Positions 39,785 through 51,647 of a DNA stretch of 55,652 bases are shown here, piece after piece (position 1 is the first letter of the stretch; every line of letters starts with the position of its first letter). The translations under genes were made by a program, and so were the position numbers. This stretch comes from Lobosporangium transversale (Eukaryota > Mortierellomycota > Mortierellomycetes > Mortierellales > Mortierellaceae): positions 1 to 55,652 of the forward strand of contig NW_019029072.1 of assembly GCF_002105155.1 (NCBI RefSeq). Direction: 5' to 3'. The notes beneath the pieces were generated by a model. It saw nothing but the letters and a program-made list of their open reading frames with translations. It was not told the origin of the DNA and made no database searches.

Positions 39785-42700
39785 CAGTGCTCGTAATCGA
39801 TTCGATACAACCGAAATTGAATGGGATTGAATGCATTCGATTCGGTTTCGGCTCAGGGTAAGTTTGTACCGAAATTGAATGCTCCATTCCTGTATCGAAT
39901 CGAATGAATCGAATGTGTTGAATGGATACCCTTAATGTGTAGCATGGGTCGTACGATTATATCGAATGCATCGAATGTATCGAAACCGTTTACCGAATGT
40001 ATCGAAACCGATTTACCGAATGCATCGAAACCGATTTTTTAAGCGCATGGAATGTATCTATGCACTCTTTAATACGACTATATCGGCTTTTTGAATAAAA
40101 AACTTGACAGGTTAGAATGGGCTTACACAATTTGATGCGCCACGGTACATTCGACTAACGTTCAAATGTTGGAAATATATTTAAATTTTGACTTATCACT
40201 TATAACGAATGTATACAGAACTATAGCAACTAATTTATGGGAGAACATTCATCCAAGAGTCCAGGATGACCAAGCGCTGGATCGTCGTAGGGCTAAGGCT
40301 ATTTCTTTCAGGTGGCAGGAAGAACTTGGCTTGCGAAAAGCATCTTTCTGCCGGGGTTGATGTCACAGGGACTGCAAGATAGTCCTTTGCCATATTCGCC
40401 AAATTGGGCAAGCGCTCCTTTTGTGATCGCCAGTACACTAACTCTGGAGGCTCTTGTTTACTAGCAACTAGAGAACTTCCTTCTCGAACGTATAATTCAA
40501 GCTCTCCGCCTTTTTTCTTGATACCATAGCGTCTCATCTCCATTTCTTCTTCAGCTGGAAGCTGACTTAGGCCTTCTTTGCCCTTATATTCATCTTCCCA
40601 GACCTTCGTTACCATGTCTTGGCTGCTTTGAATATATTCACCCCATTCGTTAGCTTCCCACCAGTCAAACCGCATCCTCGGGTCCATAGCAGTGGCGACG
40701 GCATAGACCGCTGAGGAATCAGTTGTAGAATAATAACGCAAAAGCTTCTTTAACCCTTGACCTGCTGCGTTTTTTAGTGGAGGATCCTCTTCTTTTTCAA
40801 TATAATCTTCTAGGTGGTCGATCATGTTGTTGTAAGCAGACATGGCTCTGTTGATTTCCGGGTATCCCAGGCTAGAAGACACCGTCGCTGTGATATCATT
40901 AAACTGGCTAAGCAAAATATGGAGCTTCTTCAGGTAGTCCCATTCTTCGTCTTTCAGGGAGAAGGCCGATAAAAACGGTTCGTTCTGGCACATGCTCTGG
41001 TAGGCTAGCCTTAACGTTATTGCCCTATCCACCATGATGAAAGTAGAGTTCCAACGTGTGCAGTTATCCCTTTTCAGTTCAAGGTTTGGGCATTTCAGGA
41101 TAGCGCAGACCTAGCCAAACTTGTCAATCCTTTGTGGCGAAGCTCTATGTATAAGTCGATATAAAAGGTATTTTATAGTTAAGTTTCATGATTCGAGTTT
41201 ATATTTGCAGCCAAGATTATATAGTAATACTGACCTGATCTTAACAATGCCTTTTCTGAGTTTCTGTAATGTACTCAGCGTTACAAGCGTTAACCCAACC
41301 GCATCCTCACACTCATTGTTGTTCACGTAGAGACTGTCATTTTCAGGAACCAAGTCATTCAAACCGCTTGGGCCCAAAATCGCCTGAACTGCCAGATTAA
41401 TGATGTGTCCAAGGCATGGCACATGGTATAAGCCATCCTTGAGCGGCCTAATGTTTTTTATTTTTATTTATTTTTATTTTTTTTAAGAGAAGCGTTAGAG
41501 ATAACTCATTGCTAGTTGCGCTAGCATTATTGAAAGTGACTGAGAATTACCATTCTACTGCCTTGGGATGCTTTTCAAGCTCTCGGATCATTTTGGACAT
41601 ATTTGACGCATTGTCGGTGGTGATACTTAGAAGCTTGTCACCAATTTTAAATCGATCGATGACCTTAGCCAGAGATTCCGCTAAGTTCTCACCTGTATGC
41701 GCTCCATACAATGGCTCAAATCCAATGACCAGCTCTTGTTGGCGCCAGTCATGGTCAATCCAGTGAGCTCTTACCCCCAGGAAGTTGTCTTGGAAAGGGC
41801 TTGTCCAGCCATCAACGGTCAGTGATACCTTGTTAATATCCTCAAATAAGCTTATGACTTGATGCTCCATGTATTGGTATTTTAGCTTAGCCTATTTTTA
41901 AACCATCTTTTTGTCACTGTTTGGTTGATGTTTGTTATAAAAAAAAAATAGTAATTGAAGAGTAATAATAATAATAATAATAATCATAATAATAGTAATA
42001 ATAGTTTTACCTTGGTTGCTATGGTGTCATCAGACGGTAGCTTTACTTGAGATGCTGTAGCCATTGTAGCATGGACTAGAAGCTCCTGGAGAGCAGTGCT
42101 TTTGACAATCGTAAATGGCTGCTTTGTTGTGATAACGAATCGGACAAGCAATTCGTCAAATCTCGTAGGGTCAAATACTTTTGGCTGAGAAAATAAATTA
42201 AGCATCTTGTCCATCGGGCCTTGCTTGGAGAGACTGCCATCATTGGCATTGCTATCTTTAGTGATGCGATGTACTCGCCACAGATGCTGGATGACCCCTG
42301 AAGTTGACATATTGGATGAACCAAAGGTTTTCCCGCAGCTAGGGTAACAGCAGCGCATACCAGAGCCACTCTTAGTTTTAACACGCTCGGCCCACTTGTT
42401 CTTCAGTGACCACGCCCAGCTTCGGTTGATCGCCGTGCTGCTTGCCACGCTGGAGCTTCCCACGCTCCTCGTCACTAAGCTCTCATTCATCGCTGCCGCT
42501 CATCACGCTCTCCATATCCATATCGTTGTCAGGTGCGTCAAAGCTGGCAGACATAGAAGTGTTACCAACGTCATAAACCTTAAGTTCATGTATGATAAAA
42601 TTGCAATGGAGGTATTAATTTAAACATTAAGGTTAAGTTTTTTCCTTCTTTTCTTAATACAAAGTAATATGGCAAATGTAATCAATATATACTTCTTCTT

Positions 42701-43248
42701 CTTCCTCCTCGATAATTCGACGAGATGTTTTGGGCTGAATTGAGATAATGCATGAAAAGGAAAAGAGAGAAAAAAAAAAAAAAAAAAAAGGAAAAGGAAA
42801 GGAAATGAGGCGAAATGAAGAGAATGCAAACACATTTGTTGTCCTGATGCCGCAGTTGAGTATTTAAGTGTAACGCACCAGATATCTCGCACTCGTTGTT
42901 AGGCTTTATTTTCTATAAACATGTGTTTTAACCTTATCTTCATGGTAATATTTTCCTTAATCCACGATTTAAATCCACATTTTGAATAAGAGTGCCGTGA
43001 GAAAAAATTTGTAAAAATTTTAATCGGTTTATCAATGTACGGAATGATTCGGTATATCAAATGAATTGAATCGGTACAATCGAGGCACCGAATGATTCGG
43101 TTTACCGAATGCATCGAATATTCGATACATTCGATTCGGTTTCGACAATATATATTCATTCGGTTTGAATTCGATATGAACCTTACCTTGGTCAATTCGA
43201 TTTCGGTTCGAAGGTGTATTGAATCGAATGTACCGATTAGGAGCGCTG
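39785..43248 (-). mobile_element. hAT DNA transposon, copy 2 (3464 bp, inverted copy)
   Basis: It has exactly the length of copy 1 and identical encoded fragments. One terminal base differs (GCGCTG for GCACTG at the right end). The left flank ATGAGCGG is the expected 8-bp target, but the right flank is AT-rich DNA, so one side of the original target is lost. Confidence 0.93.
40235..42490 (-). pseudogene. hAT transposase copy 2, same stop as copy 1
   Basis: Exon pieces have the same translations as at 14219-16474, with introns at corresponding places. The TAG after SPQRIDKFG is shared (minus strand, about 41113). BED finger, DDE core and C-terminal dimerisation region are all present. Both copies therefore descend from one already defective element. 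Confidence 0.86.
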
Positions 43249-43440
43249 CTTCCCATTTAATTTATTTCCAGTAAAATTGACTCCCGATTTAATTTATTTC
43301 TAGTCTAAATTATTTCCGATTTAATTATATGTGTTTTATTTTATTCCTGTTTTAAATTATTCCCTATCTAATTTATTTCTGTTTTATTTTATTCCGGTTT
43401 TAAATTATTCCCTATCTAATTTATTTCTGATCATGAAATG
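43249..43440. repeat. AT-rich degenerate minisatellite (about 15-16 bp units)
   Basis: Units of the type CCGATTTAATTTATTT recur with variation. Similar to 53700-54010. Confidence 0.7.
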
Positions 43441-43625
43441 TAATTCCTTTTGAAATGCAGTTCACATCCTCCATCCTTTTCGTATCAATTTTCTAAATGT
43501 CACGCACCATGCAATGCAGGGATTCTCTTTCTCAGTTACCTCATATTAAATTTCTACGACCTCAGGAACATCGGAATGGTCATTTTTGTAAACAATCGCC
43601 TTCATGCGCCTTTGCATGCTCTCAT
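43441..43625. other. AT-rich spacer, nothing recognised
   Basis: It lies between the AT-rich minisatellite and the MITE. A short frame at 43450-43644 has no recognisable features. No gene, RNA or site is supported. Confidence 0.4.
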
Positions 43626-43735
43626 CAGGGCTCCTATTCGATAATCGAATAGAATCCGAATGTACTGTAAAATTTTTTTTCACTCCTTTTTTTATATGCA
43701 TTCGAATTTCATTCGATTATCGAATAGGAGCACTG
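43626..43735. mobile_element. 110-bp hAT-type MITE
   Basis: It starts CAGGGCTCCTATTCGATAAT and ends with the inverse ATTATCGAATAGGAGCACTG. Flanks GCTCTCAT and ACTCTCTT match at 6 of 8. The interior is the inverted form of the MITE at 53551. Confidence 0.85.
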
Positions 43736-43908
43736 ACTCTCTTGATGATTTCTCATGACTAAATAGCACCTCAGTATTATAGCGGTCGCTTTTGTAATGC
43801 GGAACATTATTGATGACGCAATAGCTTGGAAATATGCTGGTTGGTGATACAATTTAAAACGGATAATGTGGAGTGCTTTAAAGGTCATCTCTTTCCTTAG
43901 TAAAACAA
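43736..43908. other. spacer before the Helitron-2 end, nothing recognised
   Basis: No frame or repeat is supported. This is flanking DNA of the Helitron-2 3' terminus. Confidence 0.4.
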
Positions 43909-43911
43909 CTA

Positions 43912-43925
43912 GACGGGCGACCCGT
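43912..43925 (-). other. Helitron-2 terminal hairpin
   Basis: ACGGG and CCCGT pair around TCG, directly before the terminal CTAG. Such a 3' hairpin ends rolling-circle transfer in Helitrons. Confidence 0.78.
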
Positions 43926-44051
43926 GGCTTCGCTCACGGTCGCTCCAGTCTAGGCTTTGCCTCGTGAGGCTCATTTACCCTCGTTGGGGTTCCAATAAAA
44001 TTGAACGTTTTTGACACAAAGGTTTCTTTTTTATTTATTAGGTATTAAATA

Positions 44052-45437
44052 TTAAAGTCTTTTTTTTTTATTGACATTTTGTTGTTCTTCAAACAAAAGA
44101 GTTTCTGCGTCGGCTCGCTTTTTCAATAGATCATATAAAGCGGCATGGAAACGAAGGTTTTGGGCAGTCCACGGGGCGGTAGCATCGGTGCCTCTCGGCG
44201 TGCTTACTGTTTCTTCAAGTGAAAGCGAATGAACAGAGAGTTGATCTTCCCGATCTGATTGATGGACGGGGCGTGTAGGAGAGAGCGGTCGAGAGTGAAG
44301 GGGAGAGCGAGAGCGAGAGCGAGGAGGATGTGGGGATTTTTGGCGTGGGGAAGATGGCTTTAGGAAGCTCTGGCAAGGGGAAGATGGCTGTAGATGTCAA
44401 GGACTGACAAAGGGTTTGCAAGGAAAGGTAAGTGAATGAATAACAAGAATGATAATGAGCTGAGAACTAGAATGGATTCACGAATAGTTTTATTGCAGAC
44501 TGAGGTTTACTATGTTACAAATCTATCATATTTATACTTGTTTGACTGAAGCGGAGACGCGCTTCAAGAACTCTAAATAAAGCTTACTCAAATATTTCCT
44601 AAGGACTTTTACCATATGCGGAACTCCAAGTGTTGAGTTAACTTAATACACAGGATCCGAGGAAGATATCTGGTGCAATCTTATTTCAAGGTTCCTTGGC
44701 ACTATAAGTCTTGGTTATTGGTTTATAGCTCTTCTAGAATCCTTGGAGCTATTCACGGAGCTAGAAAACTAGGAGACGCGACTTGGCTTGACAGGCAAAC
44801 TATGCATGGAGGAATGAGTGAAGGAAATGAGCGGAACAAATTAATCAAGCACACGTGATCTTTTTCAGATTCGAATCAGACAAAAGTCATTCATCAATTC
44901 ATGAGCTAGACATTGCTTGCTGTTCGTGACAGTAGAGGACTCTGGTGAGGGGAAGAAGAGTGCGTGGGAGATAGGTTTCTGGGGGGGGTCTGGCGGCGCC
45001 GCTTGTTTTGATCGTCGTGTTGTTCCTGGTCGTCGTCGTCCCAATTAAGCGAACGCTTTTGAGATTGGGGAATTGTATCAAGGCTATCATCATCACATGA
45101 CTGATTGAAAAAAAAAAAAAAAAAAAAAATTATTACTTTGTCTAGTCTTCACGTACAACCATATGACTATGATAGAGGCTGCCTTTACCTGGGAAGCAGG
45201 AGGGAATTGGTCGATTGAGGAAGATGAGGGCGAAAGTATTGTCTAAAAGAACGATACCAAATTCTCCTTAGTGTTAGTCAATTATAACTCTGATTCTCTG
45301 TTGATACCCAAGACTCAAAGTTAAATAGAAACTTACTTCAACACAGGTACTTTTACAGAGATCGTCTGACGACCTTGAGAACTTTTGGCAGTCTTGGCAG
45401 GCTTGGAAGTCTTGGTAATGGTGGAGGTGGAAGACAT
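44052..45437 (-). CDS. Helitron-2 cargo gene of unknown function (spliced, Ser/Pro/Arg-rich), disrupted by LTR-D
   Basis: Model on the minus strand: exon 1 45437-45337 (MSSTSTITKTSKPAKTAKSS), exon 2 45242-45189, exon 3 45083-44052 with LTR-D and one TSD copy (44390-44931) ignored. Introns are GT-AG (GTAAGT and GTAAAG donors), and all phases fit, giving 214 residues. An alternative acceptor 17 nt upstream breaks the frame. The protein has a Lys/Ser/Thr-rich N-terminus, an acidic patch (NWDDDDQEQHDDQ) followed by a basic NLS-like KRRR, a Ser-Pro region with RSRSRSP repeats, and a predicted helical C-terminus (APWTAQNLRFHAALYDLLKK). No known domain is recognised. It suggests a disordered nuclear protein; role unknown. 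The LTR in exon 3 must inactivate this copy. Confidence 0.66.
44395..44931 (+). repeat. solo LTR-D (537 bp) with perfect TSD
   Basis: It runs TGTCAAGG...TTCGTGACA. The 5-bp TSD GTAGA is perfect (44390-44394 and 44932-44936). It gives the reference ends for the other LTR-D copies. Removal leaves the cargo frame open. Confidence 0.95.
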
Positions 45438-45910
45438 AATGTATGAATGTACGTGTGTGAGAGCGAATGAGGAGTGTGTGTGAACTTTTTTTTTGTGTGT
45501 GTGTGTGAATTTTTGAAAAGAAAAAAAAAAAAAGAGGAAAAGATGGAAGAATCTAAATTTTCAATTACAAAAACTGGTATCACAGATGACGTTTACTCTA
45601 CAGAGATGTACAAATACACTTCTACTATTACAAAGATATACTAAAATACAGATACGCTAATTTACACTGATCATACAACATGTACACTAATTTACACTGG
45701 TCTTACAGCTATATACAATAAATAACATTTCGGCCGAGTCGTGATGATGGATACAGATAGAGCAAGGGTAGTAAGAGCTGGAGATATAGATATCGTGGGA
45801 ACAGCAAGGCATAGGCACAGTAGGAACAACAGAGACAGGGATAGTAGGGACCAGAGACAGAGGGGCGGCAGGGACTGAAGATGTCAGCGACTTTTTTTTT
45901 TTTTTTTTTT
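45438..45910. other. spacer between Rep and cargo gene in Helitron-2
   Basis: It holds the cargo 5' flank (TG-rich run at 45495-45508), short degenerate repeats of TACACTAATTTACACTG (45655-45705) and a T run (45893-45911) next to the Rep stop. Frames here are low-complexity and not credited. Confidence 0.5.
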
Positions 45911-48301
45911 TCAATCTTGAAGGACTTCTTGGTACACAATATTTCGCGTGTATTTACAAAGATCCCTTGAATCACCTTTGATAAGTACCTTCAAATGCTT
46001 GGGGTCTGTACAGCGAGAAAGAGCCACATAGAGCTGGCCATGACTAAAAACAGACCGTGGGAGGTATATGCCAACATTCTGAAGAGTTTGCCCTTGAGCC
46101 TTATTGATGGTCATGGCGAAGGCAGGTTTCAAAGGGAATTGGCGCCGCTGGAATATGACTGGAGACGATCCATCATCAGTTGCATTGATATTGATTCGAG
46201 GGATGTAATGGATCGCTCCTTTGAATATTCCCGTCATTATTTCAGCTTCGATGACTTTGTTTCCAAGTTTATGCACAATGAGACGCGTACCGTTACAGAG
46301 ACCTTCCTTTGGGCTCAGGTTCCTTATGAGAATGATGGGCTGACCGATCTTTAATTGCAGTATACTGGGAGGCATTCCGGGAGGATTTAAAGAATTAAGA
46401 AATTCCACAGTGTATGTTGCTGCTACTGGGTCGTCAATATCAGGGATGGAATCTTGCCCATGATAGACCTTTGGAACGGTATGACTTGAAAATATCTCTG
46501 TTGCCAAATTGTTGAGCTTGTTGACATCCTCATTAAGTGTAGATAGAATAGCGCGCCCTTCCCAGTAACTTAGTGAGGGATTAGGATGAGCCTGCAAGTA
46601 TGGGTATATCTCCGCAATGAGGTGCTTTTCATCAGAGTTATTAGGGTCAGGCTGCGTAGAGCTAAGAATACACTGTTCAGGCAGCTTGATGTAGTCGTTC
46701 TCTGGCCCAATCTGCCTTGTAGACTCTGTTCCATTTCCTACTCGAAGCAAGTAATCAATGAAGCCTTGAGCCTCTGGATTTGAGGAGCATTGTAAAATTC
46801 TCATGTTTATGGTGAGTCTTAGCGTTTTCACATCTCTCCAGAATGTTGATTTCTTCAAGCAAGCGTGCACAATATCTCCTCTTGACCCATTTCTTACAAC
46901 AGGAAGCACTTGACGGAAATCCCCTCCAAAGACCACAATTTTTCCGCCAAATGGCGCATCAACCTTTGTGAGATCTCTTATAGTCTTATCAACAGCCTCA
47001 CAAACATGGCGATGCTGCATAGCAGCTTCGTCCCAAAAAATCACATCTGTTTCTATGATCCTTTTTGCGATAACTTGCCCGTGCTTGATGTTGCAGGTCG
47101 AGTTCGGGTAGATAGGGATAGGGACCTTGAAAGCAGAGTGGGCAGTGCTTCCCGAATTTAAGATTAATGCAGCTATTGCTGAGGAAGCTACCACAATGAC
47201 TTGCTTTCTTAAGATGCCACGGATATAATCAATTGCTGTATTAAAGAGAAAGGTCTTTCCTGTTCCTCCGGGTCCATCGATGAAAAACAATCGCTTTGTA
47301 TCCTTGCCTTTTCCGACAGCTCTTTTAATCTCAAGAAAAGCAGCCAGCTGATCCTGATTAAACTTAATAATATTGGTCTGGGCTCGGGTTGCAAGTTGGT
47401 CAAAAGTCTCTTCTAGATCATTGCTGTTTTGTAGGTGCAAATCCTCAATCTCTTGTGGCATCTCTGGAAAGTCAGCTAGACTGGAATCCATCCCTTTTAA
47501 TATATTGTCGATCTCATAGAGGGCTTGTTTCTCAGCTCTCTGGCGGAGGAAGTCGTCGTACCTGTGGATATCACCATCATTATTATCATCATCATCCCTA
47601 ATAGACTGACGTAGAGTATGAAGCTTGTCCTCAGAAAGGGCCGAAGCAAATTCATCCCATAGACCACGAGGTTGAGAAATGTTGCAATGGTAAAGGAGCA
47701 TTGAGAAAAGATGACGCAGTCTTTTAGGGAATTGAAACTGGCATGCTTCTCGAAGGCAGTCTCGCCATTCGCTGTCGTCTTGCATATAACCAAGCGCTAC
47801 AGCAGCTTCCCTAAAGGTGCCAAAGAGCCTATCATCCACTTTGCGGAGACACTCAAAGCTTTTTGCTCCCTTTTTGTGCAAAAGCAAGATTCTGAGAGAG
47901 AAAAGCTCACGGTCTTTAGGATGAACAACATACATTCGGGTTACCGTCTTGTCCTGCCTGTCATGTATTCTTGGTATCCATATTGGTGCCTGACCTTTTT
48001 TAGCTTCCCATCTGTAATGCAAGGGTATCTGAGGGTATGTATACTCATTTGCATCAGGATCTCTCCTATTCAGAGCAAACCATCCCATGAGCTGACTATT
48101 GGTATTTCGCTCGTCAAGCAGTGCGGCGAGGTTGTCGTCTTCACTAAAAATAACATTTTGATGGCCCTCGAGGTGGACTTGAAGACGTATGACTGTGTGT
48201 GACAGATCAAACATCTTGAACGCAAAGATCCTCCATATTGATTCACAAGCAGAGATATAGCGTGCATCCCAGTATTCCTTGATCTCATCGTGAGACTGTA
48301 A

Positions 48302-48334
<33 letters not shown>

Positions 48335-51067
48335 ATCATTTCCTCCAACTACAGTCACCCTTGCACGATCTTGTCCCTTGTGCACATACTTGTACAAATA
48401 CTTTACTGATGTGATTGAAGAACAAATCTCGACATTTATATGAGCGTTGTACTTCGTTAATAAATAAGGATTGTATGGCACAACCCAATGATTATCGACA
48501 GCGAAGTCGATATTATTGCGGCGGACCATATGTGCCCCGGTATCACGTCGCCTATAGAACGGATAGCCATCTTCTCTTAGAACTGACTCCGCTAAGAGTT
48601 GCCGTGGGTATTTCTTGGTGCAGACATTGGACTCCATACAGGGAGATTTGATTCCAGGACCGCAAGGGCCATGGATCATTGTCGTCATCATAGTTTTGTA
48701 CAAATTAGGGTGTCTAAGCGGGTCAGGGATCTCAGCGCAAACGATGTTGTCAATATCCTGAGCTGTACGTGGCTTATCTTCTTCGTCTAGGGTCAGTAGG
48801 ATATGAGCGTGTGGTAGTCCTCGCTTTTGGAATTCGGTTGCAAGACAGTATCCGATAACTTTTCCAAGGACATATTTTTCAGTAAGGTCATGCATAAGAG
48901 CCTCGAGCTTGACCTTGAATATCCTATCCAACAGATCGGGACGATCATTTGGGGTCTGTCCAGCATACCCCTGTCTTGCAATTTCATGTTGAATCTCTGG
49001 CCATTGTGGATTGCAAGTGAAGGTAATAAATAGATCCGGCCTAGCTACATGTTGAGTCATAGCCATTGAGTCTTGGAATCGCTGTTGCATATCACGAGGT
49101 CCTCCAGTAATGGAAGAAGGTAGGATGATACTTTTGCCAATGTTAGACGCTGATGATACATTATTATCGTGGACTGCATCAACGATGCCCTTATAAAGAT
49201 CTGCACGAAGCTTTACTTGATGCATTTCTATATATCGAAGTCGATCGCTCATAATTTTGCACTCTTGGTCGACGCAATATTGATGGCTGAGACGACCAAA
49301 CATCCAAAAGTAGCAACGGTTATCTGTGTCGCTCATTGGTTGTGCTTGCAATCGATAAGAATAGAACTCACGTGCAGATATCCTCTTGTCAGCGTCAGCG
49401 TCTTGCCCATGTCGGTGGTAACAATTATAGGTCCAGCCAAGATCGCCCTGGGGATGAAGAAGAACGTATGCCAAGGGATCGTAGGCATCTTGTGTTTCAA
49501 AGATTCTTTTCAACCCTGTGCCCTTACTCTCGACAATAATATCTCTGGGATCGGTCGCGTTTTCTTCGCCAGGGAGCAAAGCAGCAATCTCAAAAGAGGA
49601 GGGTAGATCATATTGTCGGCGACTTCGGTCACTTTTTAAAACAAAGCTCTTCTCAAGGACTGCATGGCCGCCCTCACGCTCGCGGATGGTTTTGTAGTGC
49701 TGAGCGAACGGATTTCTGCAATCTTCCAACCACTGCTGAATTCTTCTTAAGAGGTCTATCCTTAGATCGTTATCAAATATTTCTCTCCGACGGATAGCCT
49801 GTTCATTAGGGTCGAGGAAGTAGATCTGTGCAAATTTTGCTGGCTGATTGTCTGGAGGTAACAAAGACCCGATCTTGTGAACCACCGTTCCGTTGATCCG
49901 GAATGTATATACACCACTTTTAGCATCCGCAAGTTCATGGTCGTAGTTGGCGCCCATCGAAACATACGAAAGTGAAGAGTTGTACTTTCTGATGTGGGAC
50001 TGGAAGTGGCGGCTTTCCTCAGAGTTGCCACTAATGAGGTTAAGTAGCTGAGGAATTGGACGAAGTTTAGGGAGCCTGATTTTGTTATTCTTACAGCAGA
50101 GCGAGAACTCTGGTTCATGGATGGTGGAGGCTTTAAGACGCTCTTCAAGCCATAAGAACGCCTTACAGTGCCTGCATTGGGTCATTTCATTAATCGTAAG
50201 CCTGTGTGAGACAGGATCGATGCTGTTGCCAGTCACCATCTCTTCACGAAATTCATCTATTGTGACATAAGCGATGCCTCTTGAATTGATTCTGGCTCTG
50301 TGTCTATAGGGAGGGGTGCTGAAATATACATTTATGAATGAAATAAAATAAAGCTGATAATTTTTTTTTATTTTTTTTTTTTTTTTTTTTTGTACCTTAT
50401 TGAAAATTGCCCTTAGAAAATAATAAGTACTTACCGGAAATCAGTCTCAGTTTCTGCCTCTTGACGGGAAGCTCGATCCCGGCGTTGCATATCTTCGCGG
50501 ACATTTAGGGCTTCTGAAGATTGATCTGCCGGTACAGCAGCCCTATATCCATGATTTTACCAAAAGACGTAGTTAGTATCCAATAGTCATAGTCTTTTAA
50601 TATATATTAATATATATATACTCATATTATTCATATATATTAAGATTTATTCAGCCATCTCATCTAACTACCTATTTTCAGGCAGAGTGGCTCGGATTTG
50701 AATGTTCTTTGGATTGAGAGGACATGAACTATGTGTACTCCTTGAGTGCAAAATGCTCCCGCATTTGCATGGTTTATTTGCTAATCTGGGGTCGGTGTAT
50801 GGTATTATTATTATGTACATAATGATATATATAGTACAATATGATAATAATATATAGAAGAAAATAGTAGTGATAATAAGCTTGTAAGTGCGTAAACGTT
50901 TATACCACATACAATATTTAGTATCATATTGTATGGCTTAGCAATAAAATGGAGTTTGTTTGGACATACCGATAGTTCGGGCATGCTGTATTCGAAGATC
51001 TTTTGTGATCGGTGCGCCCGCAACTACGACAGGGTGTGACATTTGTAGTGGGTAAAGAGGATGACAT
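45911..51067 (-). CDS. Helitron Rep/PIF1-helicase transposase, full length, four exons
   Basis: Exons 51067-50970, 50785-50672, 50542-50435 and 50318-45911, all with GT-AG introns (184, 129, 116 bp) and fitting phases, give 1575 residues. Exons 1 and 2 each carry a zinc-finger-like motif (CRSCGRTDHKRSSNTACP; CKCGSILHSRSTHSSCP). The Rep domain follows with FITFTCNPQWPEI, the HUH motif (GLPHAHILL, about 607) and two catalytic Tyr (KYLYKYVHKG, about 745). A Gln run at about 760-770 is a CAG/CTG repeat in DNA. The PIF1-type helicase has Walker A GPGGTGKTF (about 1120), IFWDEAA, VVFGGDFRQVLP (about 1240) and a C-terminal [12 protein letters not shown] (about 1537). No stop or frameshift is present. 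It nicks and unwinds DNA for rolling-circle transposition. The start is the first ATG in exon 1, just before the finger. Confidence 0.92.
48301..48330. repeat. CTG microsatellite in Rep coding sequence
   Basis: Nine to ten CTG units (CAG on the coding strand) give the Gln run in Rep-2. Helitron-1 Rep has only QQQ at this place, so the run expanded in this lineage. Confidence 0.85.
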
Positions 51068-51192
51068 GATATTTTGGTTTTAATAGAGGAGTTTTCTAAG
51101 GAAATGTTGGGTATAAAGGATGAAGTGATATTTTGACTTTGATGGAGAAGTTGTCGAAGGAAAATAAACATGATGATTTTGGATCAACACTG

Positions 51193-51227
<35 letters not shown>

Positions 51228-51500
51228 ATCCCTTATAATATTTACCGCTTTTTTCCCATTACTCCACCCAATACTTTTATGCCAACTATCTCTCGAACCG
51301 TTTATTGCATAAATTTGTGCAATAACCTTATTTTTTCTTAGTTTTTCAAATATTCATTAAGTTGCCCCCTTCAACACCCAGCCATTCTTATTCTCGCTCA
51401 ATATTGTTATTCTAAAACGCTGATTGAATTGATTTGTGGCTGATTTCTACATCCTCCCTTTGTTACAAGCAAATTAATTGGCTGCAACGCTTTCGAAAAA
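51068..51500. other. upstream region of Helitron-2 Rep, no gene seen
   Basis: AT-rich with a T run of more than 30 (51191-51226). It probably contains the Rep promoter and the Helitron 5' end, but neither can be fixed. Confidence 0.4.
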
Positions 51501-51621
51501 TGTAAGATTGTGGTGTTACGGTTTAAAGGATAGATCAAATATAAGGTTAGTGAAGGACCTTTTAATTATTATTATCATTAAAAGTCTTTTATATAGACTT
51601 AAGGTCATCAACACTGTAACA
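51501..51621 (-). repeat. possible short-LTR remnant
   Basis: On the minus strand TGTTACAG...CTTAAGTCTATATAAAAGACTTTTAAT resembles the 86-bp gypsy LTR (shared CTTAAGYCTATA-AAAAG). The ends TGT...ACA are plausible, but there is no TSD. Confidence 0.4.
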
Positions 51622-51647
51622 ACGATTATCAAAAGACTGGAGATCGT

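Larger units (their letters stand above)
43909..51067 (-). mobile_element. Helitron-2 (minus), with intact Rep gene and cargo gene; 5' end not fixed
   Basis: The 3' end on the minus strand is hairpin ACGGG-TCG-CCCGT, then CTAG (43912-43909) followed by T. A full-length Rep-helicase gene lies at 45911-51067, and a second gene sits between Rep and the 3' end. The 5' TC end is upstream of 51067 and could not be placed. A solo LTR-D (44395-44931) is the only large insertion. Confidence 0.82.

Noticed and set aside
45084-45102. First AG (45102-45101) as the acceptor of cargo exon 3
   Set aside because: It puts exon 3 in a frame that stops within LTR-D and does not reach the long C-terminal frame. 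The AG 17 nt further gives a consistent 214-codon frame. Only transcripts can decide.
45687-45975. Small frames beginning with a Lys run near the Rep stop
   Set aside because: They start in a homopolymer tract and have low-complexity translation, in the spacer between Rep and the cargo gene.
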